Position numbers and translations under genes: made by a program. DNA of 28,099 nucleotides from CAYJLW01 sp964370965 (GTDB taxonomy: Bacteria > Actinomycetota > Acidimicrobiia > UBA2766), in assembly GCA_964370965.1 (NCBI GenBank), contig CAYJLW010000053.1, positions 1-28,099 on the forward strand, given 5' to 3'. Each line of letters opens with the position of its first letter. Position 1 is the stretch's first letter. Positions 1 to 6,022 of this stretch are shown here, piece by piece. The notes under the pieces were generated by a model. It searched no databases. It worked only from the letters and a program-made list of their open reading frames with translations, and was not told where the DNA came from.

Positions 1-87
1 CCCCTCGACCTCCCCCCCTGACCTGGCGTAGGCGCGTCCGTCGCGCACGGCTCTCCCAACGATCCCGGAACCACAACGACCCATTCC

Positions 88-106
88 GGCCGGGCAGAGC
101 CCGGCC
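88..106 (-). terminator. GC-rich hairpin downstream of the DUF3054 gene
   Basis: A perfect inverted repeat (GGCCGGGC, loop AGA, GCCCGGCC) lies about 54 nt past the stop of the DUF3054 gene. No T-tract follows on either strand, so it is at best a high-GC actinobacterial type terminator. The rest of bases 1-159 holds nothing I can recognise. Confidence 0.35.
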
Positions 107-159
107 TCTGACTCACGGGATCGACGCCCACGGCTGGCTGGCGCGTACCAGCTTGCCGC

Positions 160-537
160 CTAGCGCCGGAGGTTGCGCGCGAGCCAGACGGCGGCGCGCC
201 AGCCCACGAGGAAGCCGCCCAGGGCTACGAACGCGGCCACGGCGAAGGGACGGAGCAGGACACGGTTCGAGATCACGACCCGGAGCCACAGGCCCGCCGG
301 CACCCCCACGGCCCAGACGGCGGCCGCCCGCCACACGTCCCACGGCTCGTCGTAGAGACGCAGCAGCAGCGCGGCCCCCGCCCAGCCCAGCGCGAGGGGC
401 ACGAACGTGCGCACGAACAGCGCCCCCAGATCGCTGAGATGGTGCTGGCGTTCCCCGGCGACCACGAATGCCACCAGGCACGCCGCGTCCACGGCGACCG
501 CGACCGTACGGCGGGACGGCCTCTCCCTGGCCGCCAA
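160..537 (-). CDS. DUF3054 family membrane protein
   Basis: This encodes a 125-residue integral membrane protein that resembles the DUF3054 family, small actinobacterial and haloarchaeal proteins of unknown function. Four hydrophobic stretches are visible, at about residues 12-27, 42-60, 68-86 and 97-118. An early Gly-Glu-Arg follows the first helix, where family members usually carry Gly-Arg. The start is TTG at 537, three bases past the stop of the acyl-CoA synthetase gene, so the two are almost certainly co-transcribed and translationally coupled. A GTG about 14 codons downstream is possible but would cut into the first helix. No catalytic residues can be named. The family call rests on the overall pattern and is moderately sure. 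Confidence 0.7.
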   Translation of the reverse strand: MAARERPSRRTVAVAVDAACLVAFVVAGERQHHLSDLGALFVRTFVPLALGWAGAALLLRLYDEPWDVWRAAAVWAVGVPAGLWLRVVISNRVLLRPFAVAAFVALGGFLVGWRAAVWLARNLRR

Positions 538-540
538 CGC

Positions 541-2259
541 TCAGCCGACCTCGCGACGGAACTGCACGTCGCGGTACTCGGCGAGGCGGTCGGCGAGGAG
601 GCGGCGCAACTCCAGGCGCTTCGGCTTCCCCGTCGTCGTGTACGGCACCTCGTCACCGACCACGACGACCTTCGGGGCCTTGGCGAAGTCCAGGTGCGCC
701 CGGCAGTGCGCCAGGATCGACTCCTCGCTGGGCACCACTCCCTCCACCGCGACGACGTAGGCGGCGATCTCCTCGCCGTAGATACGGTTGTCGAACGGGA
801 CGGCGAGACCGTAGCGGACGTCGGGGTGGGCGTTGAGGACGGCATCGACCTCCAGCGGCGAGATGTTCACGCCGCCCCGGATGACGAGCTCCTTCATGCG
901 CCCGGTGATGAAGAAGAACTCGCGGCCCCTGTCGTCGGTGAGGTGGAAGCCCTCGTCGCCGGAGTGGAACCACCCGCCCCGGAAAGCCTCGGCGTTGGCG
1001 TCGGGGCGTTCGTAGTAGCCGCCGCAGACGACGTCGCCCCGGATGCAGATCTCGCCCCGCTCCCCGGGGTCAGCCGGGGTGCCGTCCGGACGTTGGATCG
1101 CCATCTCCTGGTGCGGGAGGGCACAGCCGATGGACGGGAACCCGTGGGCGGAGAGCCACGTGCGCCGCTCGACGTCGGAGAGGTCGGGCGGGAGGTGGCA
1201 GTCGTAGCAGGTGGTCTCCGAGAGGCCGTAGCCGTGGGTGACGGGAACCCCGAAACGGTCCTCGAAACGGGTGACGGTCTCGACGAGGAGCGGGCCCGCC
1301 CCACAGATGATCGTCTGCAGCCCGGCGACCGGCGGAGGGGCACCGCCGGCGAAGGCCTCGAGGAGGAACTCCAGCAGGGTGGGCACGACAGAGACGACCT
1401 GGACCCTCTCGGCCGCCACCCGCTCCCAGAAGCTCCGCGAGTTGAACCGGGCGTTGAGGACGACGGATCCGCCCACGTACAGGGGCGCGACGTGCGTGAC
1501 GACGATGCCGTTCACGTGGTGGATCGGGAGCACGCACATCATCCGCAGCCCCGGGCCCCAGGCGTGCCAGGCGGCCATGGCGTCGGCGTCACAGAGGAGG
1601 TTGTACTGGTTGAGGACGACGCCCTTGGGGTTCCCGGTGGTACCGGACGTGTAGATGAGGAGCGCCTCCTCGCCGATCGTGGGGGCGGCGGCGGCGAGGT
1701 CCAGGGGCGTCACGGCGGCGACCTCGGTCTGGAGGTTGGGGAGGTCGCCCGCCTCGGCCCCCGCCTCGGCGACGTCCACGAGGGCGAGGCCGTGACGCTC
1801 GGCGGCGAGCGCCCGGGCTTCCTCGAGGTATTCGGTGCGGGCGAGGAGGACAGAGGCCCGGGAGTTGTCCAGGATGAAGCCCTTGCGTTCCAGTGACTCC
1901 GCCGCGTTCACCGGGGCCGCCGTGGCGCCCAGACACCAAGCCGCCAGGTAGATCACGATCGTGTGGTCGAGGCTGCCCGTGAGCGTGGCCACCCGGTCGC
2001 CCCGGCCCACCCCGAGCGAACGCAGGTAGGCGGCCGTGCGGGCGGCGGCATCGGCGACCGCGGCGTATGTCCAGCGCCGGGCGACACCATGGTCGTCGTC
2101 GAAGTAGCTCAGGTAGACGTCGTCGGGGCTGGTCGCCGTCCGGGCGTGCAGGAGGTGGGCGAACCCGCCCCAGGGGCACTCCCAGTGCGCCTCCCCCTCG
2201 AGGTCGTGTGCCGCCTCGATCTCACCGGCGATGGCCTCGAGGTCGTACTGCTCTCCCAT
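541..2259 (-). CDS. Class I adenylate-forming enzyme, probable fatty acyl-CoA synthetase
   Basis: This 572-residue AMP-dependent synthetase/ligase activates a carboxylic acid as acyl-AMP and transfers it to CoA. The P-loop-like A3 motif YTSGTTGNPKG is at residues 203-213, followed by GYGLSETT (A5) and HSGDEG (A7). The hinge is GRMKELVIRGG, and the C-terminal A10 segment TTTGKPKR carries the catalytic Lys545. Length and motif order are those of full-length acyl-CoA synthetases, but the substrate cannot be read from sequence; a medium- or long-chain fatty acid is likeliest. The ATG at 2259 lies 9 nt behind a TAGATT -10 box, so the transcript may be leaderless or nearly so. It leads a two-gene unit with the DUF3054 gene and is divergent from the Xre-type regulator, sharing an inverted repeat in the intergenic region. 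Confidence 0.9.
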   Translation of the reverse strand: MGEQYDLEAIAGEIEAAHDLEGEAHWECPWGGFAHLLHARTATSPDDVYLSYFDDDHGVARRWTYAAVADAAARTAAYLRSLGVGRGDRVATLTGSLDHTIVIYLAAWCLGATAAPVNAAESLERKGFILDNSRASVLLARTEYLEEARALAAERHGLALVDVAEAGAEAGDLPNLQTEVAAVTPLDLAAAAPTIGEEALLIYTSGTTGNPKGVVLNQYNLLCDADAMAAWHAWGPGLRMMCVLPIHHVNGIVVTHVAPLYVGGSVVLNARFNSRSFWERVAAERVQVVSVVPTLLEFLLEAFAGGAPPPVAGLQTIICGAGPLLVETVTRFEDRFGVPVTHGYGLSETTCYDCHLPPDLSDVERRTWLSAHGFPSIGCALPHQEMAIQRPDGTPADPGERGEICIRGDVVCGGYYERPDANAEAFRGGWFHSGDEGFHLTDDRGREFFFITGRMKELVIRGGVNISPLEVDAVLNAHPDVRYGLAVPFDNRIYGEEIAAYVVAVEGVVPSEESILAHCRAHLDFAKAPKVVVVGDEVPYTTTGKPKRLELRRLLADRLAEYRDVQFRREVG

Positions 2260-2268
2260 GGCGTGAAG

Positions 2269-2274
2269 AATCTA
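2269..2274 (-). promoter_or_regulatory. Putative -10 box of the acyl-CoA synthetase operon
   Basis: On the minus strand TAGATT lies 9 nt before the ATG at 2259. The position fits a leaderless or nearly leaderless transcript. The -35 region is not recognisable. Confidence 0.45.
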
Positions 2275-2275
2275 G

Positions 2276-2294
2276 CGAGGGGCTGCGCCCCTCG
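2276..2294. promoter_or_regulatory. Inverted repeat between divergent promoters
   Basis: A perfect 8-bp inverted repeat (CGAGGGGC, spacer TGC, GCCCCTCG) sits between the two opposed -10 boxes at 2269-2274 and 2326-2331. It lies in the -10/-35 spacer of the acyl-CoA synthetase promoter. It could be an operator for the adjacent Xre-type protein. In such GC-rich DNA chance palindromes are common, so this is an inference. Confidence 0.35.
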
Positions 2295-2325
2295 GGTCCC
2301 GGCCTCCCGAGCATCAACGATCGTG

Positions 2326-2331
2326 TATCCT
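2326..2331 (+). promoter_or_regulatory. Putative -10 box of the Xre/nucleotidyltransferase operon
   Basis: TATCCT, preceded directly by TG, ends 6 nt before the ATG at 2338. This is the geometry of a leaderless actinobacterial mRNA, and it fixes the start of the Xre gene, which has no Shine-Dalgarno sequence. Confidence 0.5.
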
Positions 2332-2337
2332 CCGGGA

Positions 2338-2925
2338 ATGGATGCGGCTCGACTCATAGCGCGGGCACGCCGAGCCGGCGGCCTCTCGCAACGGGAGCTG
2401 GGGCGGCGGGCGGGCGTCGCCCAGTCCATGGTGTCCACTTACGAACACGGCGGTCGTCAACCGACGCTCCCCACCCTGGAAAGGCTCGTCAGCGCCGCCG
2501 GGGCCGTGCTGGACGTCAACGTGCTCCCCGCAGGGGCCGGGTTCCCCGGGGCGCCTTCTCTGGCGGAGACCGCCATGCACTTGTCCGTGGCCCACGAAGA
2601 CGAGACCAGGAAGCGTCTCCTTCTCGGGTTCCTGGAGGGCTATGGACGCACCAGGGCCGGCGACAGGGCGACCCTCCTGGCACGTCGTCCGGACCCGACC
2701 GGGGACAGGCGCTTCGACGCCTTTGTGGGCGGGCTCGGCGAGCACCTTGCGTACCACGACCTACTCACCACACCCGCGTGGACCTCCGAACACGAACGGT
2801 TCCTCGACTTCGCGTGGTTCTGGTCGGATCTCCCTTCGCTGAGAACCCGAGCCCTGATCCACAGCCCGGCGTCCTTCCGACGACGTGGCATCTTCGTAGA
2901 TCCATACGACTTGGGACGCGCCTGA
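2338..2925 (+). CDS. Xre-type helix-turn-helix protein, putative antitoxin
   Basis: The product has 195 residues. Residues 4-55 form a classic Cro/C1 (Xre) helix-turn-helix, with GLSQRELGRRAGVAQS as helices 2-3 and MVSTYEHGGRQP following. The remaining 140 residues are rich in Arg, Trp and Phe and match no domain I know. The ATG at 2338 is chosen because it begins the HTH domain and stands at leaderless spacing behind TATCCT; the frame is open upstream but overlaps the divergent gene. The stop codon overlaps the Shine-Dalgarno sequence of the next gene, so the two are translationally coupled. HTH proteins paired with small nucleotidyltransferases are a known toxin-antitoxin layout, and this one would be antitoxin and autorepressor. 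That role is inferred. Confidence 0.8.
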   Translation: MDAARLIARARRAGGLSQRELGRRAGVAQSMVSTYEHGGRQPTLPTLERLVSAAGAVLDVNVLPAGAGFPGAPSLAETAMHLSVAHEDETRKRLLLGFLEGYGRTRAGDRATLLARRPDPTGDRRFDAFVGGLGEHLAYHDLLTTPAWTSEHERFLDFAWFWSDLPSLRTRALIHSPASFRRRGIFVDPYDLGRA

Positions 2926-2930
2926 GGAGG
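2924..2930 (+). promoter_or_regulatory. Strong ribosome binding site deciding a TTG start
   Basis: GAGGAGG overlaps the TGA stop (2923-2925) of the Xre gene and lies 5 nt before the TTG at 2936. It is the reason for choosing that rare start codon. Confidence 0.7.
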
Positions 2931-2935
2931 AGCAG

Positions 2936-3496
2936 TTGACGCCAAGTCCAGGTCCAGGCGAGAGCCCCCACCCAGCGCTGCTCTCGCGGCGCCAGATCGA
3001 GGACGCATTCAAGAAGCTCGACGACCGGCTGCGCCGCCTGGAGGTCGTGGCAGACGTCCACGTGATCGGCGGGGCCGCCATGGTGCTCGAGTTCAACGCC
3101 CGTCCTGCGACCCGGGACGTGGACGCGATCTGGCACCCCCACGGCGCGGTCCATGACGCAGCGGTGGCTGTGGCGAGGGAGACAGGCCTGCCCGACTACT
3201 GGCTCAACGAGCAGGCGAGCTCCTACATCCCCCGGGATCCGGAATGGGGTACGTCCCCCGTCATCGACCTCCCCAATCTGCGGGTGTTCACCAGCGCCCC
3301 GACCATGGCCTTGGCCATGAAGGCCCGGGCCGCTCGAGACGCCGATCGAGGCGACATCGAACGACTCGTCGACCACCTCGCTCTCGAGACACCCGCAGAG
3401 GTCTTCGCCGTCGTCGACCGCTTCTTCCCCGGCGAGCCCGTCGGGGACCGATCCCGAGCAGTCGTCGCCGACATCTTCGAGCTCCGCCAGGCCTGA
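2936..3496 (+). CDS. Nucleotidyltransferase-fold protein, putative toxin partner (DUF6036/AbiEii-like)
   Basis: This 186-residue protein has the signature of minimal nucleotidyltransferases. VIGGAAMVLEF at residues 43-53 carries the Gly-Gly motif, and ATRDVDAIW at 58-66 supplies the Asp61-x-Asp63 metal-binding pair. A later segment, ALAMKARAARDADRGDIERL, matches the conserved Lys/Asp helix seen in AbiEii- and DUF6036-type proteins. Translation starts at TTG behind a strong Shine-Dalgarno that overlaps the previous stop. Pairing with an upstream HTH gene suggests a toxin that transfers nucleotides to RNA or protein, as shown for AbiEii/MenT-like enzymes, but toxicity here is unproven. The alternative is a non-toxic regulator-linked nucleotidyltransferase. 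No frameshift or missing active-site residue is seen. Confidence 0.75.
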   Translation: MTPSPGPGESPHPALLSRRQIEDAFKKLDDRLRRLEVVADVHVIGGAAMVLEFNARPATRDVDAIWHPHGAVHDAAVAVARETGLPDYWLNEQASSYIPRDPEWGTSPVIDLPNLRVFTSAPTMALAMKARAARDADRGDIERLVDHLALETPAEVFAVVDRFFPGEPVGDRSRAVVADIFELRQA

Positions 3497-3551
3497 GGGC
3501 GACTGCCGGGTCGGCGGATTCAGGCCCGGGCGTGGGATGATCCCTCCGCGT

Positions 3552-4181
3552 ATGAAAGTGGACGTCGTCGACATGGGGCCGGGGGGCCGACGGGAAGCTG
3601 TCGAAGTCGCCTGCCGCGCCTTCGAGGACGACCCCCTCTTCGTGCATCTCTATCCCCGACTCCGCACGCGCCTGCGGGCGATGCGCGTCTTGGACAACGG
3701 CCTCTTCGCCGACTGCGTGCGTCACGGCGCCGTCCACGGCGCCGTGACCCCGGGCGCCGGCCTCGTGGGTGTGGCGATGTGGATGCCGCCGGGCACCTAC
3801 CCGCCGGGGCGGTGGCGTCTGGCGCTGGCCATGGCCCGCATGCTCGCCCTGCCCTTCGTCGCCCCCGCCGCCGTCGGGAACCTCTTCCGCCTCGTCGCCG
3901 ACGCGGAGCGGGCGCACACGAAGGAGGAGCACTGGTACCTCGCCCTGCTCGGCGTCGACCCGGTCGCCCAGGGCCTCGGGGCGGGGAACGCCCTCATGGG
4001 CCCGGCGCTCGCGCAGGCGGACGCCGAGGGGTTCCCCTGCTGGCTGGAGTGCATCCCCAAGAACGTCCCGTACTACGTCCGTCACGGATTCGAGGCCGTC
4101 GAGGAGCTCCGCACGCTGCCCGGCGGGCCGCCCGTGTGGACGATGAACCGCAAGCCCAGGTCACCCGGCCCCGCGAGGTGA
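3552..4181 (+). CDS. GNAT family N-acetyltransferase
   Basis: The product has about 209 residues and the GNAT fold pattern. The N-terminal strand is followed by ACRAFEDDPLF, typical of the first helix. The central strand HWYLALLGVDPVAQGLGAGN holds the acetyl-CoA pyrophosphate loop (Gln-Gly-Leu-Gly-Ala-Gly), and the C-terminal segment includes CIPKNVPYYVRHGFEAVEE. This type acetylates small molecules or peptides using acetyl-CoA, but the substrate cannot be predicted. I prefer the ATG at 3552; an in-frame ATG at 3537 would add five residues. Neither has a clear ribosome binding site. The gene follows the nucleotidyltransferase by about 55 nt and faces nadE tail to tail. It may be transcribed with the upstream pair, but nothing shows a functional link. 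Confidence 0.85.
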   Translation: MKVDVVDMGPGGRREAVEVACRAFEDDPLFVHLYPRLRTRLRAMRVLDNGLFADCVRHGAVHGAVTPGAGLVGVAMWMPPGTYPPGRWRLALAMARMLALPFVAPAAVGNLFRLVADAERAHTKEEHWYLALLGVDPVAQGLGAGNALMGPALAQADAEGFPCWLECIPKNVPYYVRHGFEAVEELRTLPGGPPVWTMNRKPRSPGPAR

Positions 4182-4193
4182 GGTGGGTACGGT

Positions 4194-4206
4194 CGAGGCC
4201 GCCTCG
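4194..4206. terminator. Small hairpin between convergent GNAT and nadE genes
   Basis: CGAGG-CCG-CCTCG forms a 5-bp stem between the two converging stop codons, and CCTTGTTG follows on the plus strand. It is weak, but it is the only candidate terminator in this 51-bp gap. Confidence 0.25.
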
Positions 4207-4232
4207 CCTTGTTGACCCCGGGCGGAGCGGAG

Positions 4233-5954
4233 CTACCCCCGGTATCGGTTCGTGATCGGGAGGCGGCGGTCTCGCCCGAAGGCCTTCGGGGTGATCCGGA
4301 CACCGGGCGGGGCTTGGCGCCGCTTGTACTCGCTGGCGTCGACGAGGTGCACGACGCGCTCCACGAGCTCGGCGTCGGCGATGCCGGCGGCGACGATCTC
4401 GGCGCCCGTGAGATCCTCCTCCACGTAGGCCTCGAGGACGGGGTCGAGGACCTCGTAGGGCGGCAGCGAGTCCGTGTCGAGCTGGTCCGGACGGAGCTCG
4501 GCCGAGGGGGGCTTCGTGAGCACGCTCTCGGGGACGATCTCGCCCCCGAGGGAGTTCCGCCAACGGCAGAGGTCGTACACGAGGGTCTTGGGGACGTCCT
4601 TGAGAACTGCGAAGCCGCCCGCCATGTCGCCGTAGAGCGTGCAGTAGCCCGTGGCCATCTCGCTCTTGTTCCCCGTCGAGAGCAGGATGGCACCCCGGGC
4701 GTTGGAGAACGCCATCAGGATGTTCCCCCGGATACGGGCCTGCAGGTTCTCCTCGGCGAGGCCCGGGTCGACGCCGTCGAAGACGGGCTTCAGCGTGTGC
4801 AGGAACGTCTGGAGGACGTCCGAGACGGCCACGACCTCGTAGGCGACACCGAGGTTGCGGGCGAGCGCCTCGGCGTCGGCGAGGCTCCCGAGGGACGAGA
4901 ACGGCGAGGGCATCGCCAGGCCCGTGACGGCGTCGCGCCCGAGGGCGTCGACCGCGACCGCCGCCGTGAGCGAGGAGTCGACGCCCCCGGAGAGGCCGAG
5001 GACGGCGCTGCGGAAGCCGTTCTTTCCCAGGTAGTCGCGCACGCCCTGCACGAGCGCCCGGTAGACCTCCTCGGCCTCGCCCATGAGCGGCGCCACCGTG
5101 GGCGGGGCGAGCGGGGGCCCCTCGGCGCCCGGTCCGGAGCGGGAGGCCAGCTCGAGCACGGGAAGGTCGACCGGGTCCCAGGAACGGGGCCGGGTGTCGC
5201 GCAGGCGGCGGCGGAACGCCTCGGAGCAGTCGACGTCCCACACCCAGAGGCCCTCGGAGAACTGCGGGGCGGCGGCCACGAGGCCGCCCTCGGCGTCGAA
5301 GAGCATCGAGCCCCCGTCGAAGACGAGCTCGTCCTGGCCGCCCACCATGTTCACGAACGCGAGGGGCACCGCCGAGTCCGACGCCCGGGTGGCGAGCATC
5401 GCCCGGCGGAACGCCTGCTTGCCCCTGTGGTACGGCGAGCCGTTGACGTTCAGGGCGAGCTCGATGCCGGCGCGGGCCTGGTCCAAGAGGGGCCCGTCGG
5501 GCATCCAGACGTCCTCGCATATGGTGACCCCGACCGTGACCCCGCGGATGCGCAGAAGGGGGCCGGCGTCCTCGCCTGAGGCGAAGTAGCGGCGTTCGTC
5601 GAAGACGCCGTAGTTGGGGAGGTGGCGCTTGTGGTACCAGCCCCGCACCTCGCCCCCGGCGCAGATCGCGGCGGCGTTGTAGAGCTCGGTGTCCCGATGC
5701 ACCGTGCCCACGACGGCGACGACGTCCTCGGCGGCCGTCGCCACCTCGTCGAGAGCGGCGCGAGCTGCGGCGATGAACCCCGGCTTCAGGAGGAGGTCCT
5801 CGGGCGGGTAGCCCGTGAGAGCGAGCTCGGGCAGGCAGACGACGTCGGCCCCCTGGGCGGCGGCCTCGGCGATGCGGGCGACGGCAAGCTCGGTGTTGCC
5901 GGCGAGGTCCCCGACCGCCGGGTTGATCTGGGCGCAGGCGATGCGGAGTCGCAC
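4233..5954 (-). CDS. nadE: Glutamine-dependent NAD(+) synthase
   Basis: This 573-residue enzyme makes NAD+ from nicotinic acid adenine dinucleotide and ATP, with glutamine as nitrogen donor. The N-terminal nitrilase-fold amidotransferase domain (about 1-260) has the full triad: Glu43 in LPELALTGYP, Lys109 in WYHKRHLPNYG and Cys146 in VTICEDVW. The C-terminal synthetase domain carries the PP-loop SGGVDSS at about 322-328, then STGNKSEMATGYCTLYGD and the conserved end LPITNRYRG. I choose GTG at 5954 because the protein then begins directly with VRLRIACAQINP, where homologues start, and a TAGAGT box lies 7 nt upstream, giving a leaderless transcript. The frame stays open to 6020, but that extension would abut the divergent glnE start. 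No defects are seen. Confidence 0.95.
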   Translation of the reverse strand: MRLRIACAQINPAVGDLAGNTELAVARIAEAAAQGADVVCLPELALTGYPPEDLLLKPGFIAAARAALDEVATAAEDVVAVVGTVHRDTELYNAAAICAGGEVRGWYHKRHLPNYGVFDERRYFASGEDAGPLLRIRGVTVGVTICEDVWMPDGPLLDQARAGIELALNVNGSPYHRGKQAFRRAMLATRASDSAVPLAFVNMVGGQDELVFDGGSMLFDAEGGLVAAAPQFSEGLWVWDVDCSEAFRRRLRDTRPRSWDPVDLPVLELASRSGPGAEGPPLAPPTVAPLMGEAEEVYRALVQGVRDYLGKNGFRSAVLGLSGGVDSSLTAAVAVDALGRDAVTGLAMPSPFSSLGSLADAEALARNLGVAYEVVAVSDVLQTFLHTLKPVFDGVDPGLAEENLQARIRGNILMAFSNARGAILLSTGNKSEMATGYCTLYGDMAGGFAVLKDVPKTLVYDLCRWRNSLGGEIVPESVLTKPPSAELRPDQLDTDSLPPYEVLDPVLEAYVEEDLTGAEIVAAGIADAELVERVVHLVDASEYKRRQAPPGVRITPKAFGRDRRLPITNRYRG

Positions 5955-5959
5955 GAGAA

Positions 5960-5973
5960 GGACTCTAGAGTCC
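5960..5973. promoter_or_regulatory. Palindromic -10 region shared by divergent nadE and glnE
   Basis: A perfect 14-bp palindrome, GGACTCTAGAGTCC, contains TAGAGT on both strands (minus 5962-5967, plus 5966-5971). On the minus strand the box is 7 nt from the nadE GTG. On the plus strand it would start glnE mRNA about 45 nt before its GTG. It could be a bidirectional core promoter, an operator, or both. Confidence 0.45.
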
Positions 5974-6022
5974 GCGGGGGACGCAGTCCGCGCCGCCGAC
6001 CTCGCCCCCTCCAGGAACACCC

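Noticed and set aside
439..1896. A long plus-strand open frame opposite the acyl-CoA synthetase
   Set aside because: It mirrors the real gene, is Val/Glu/Gly-rich without motifs, and the minus strand carries every adenylate-forming motif.
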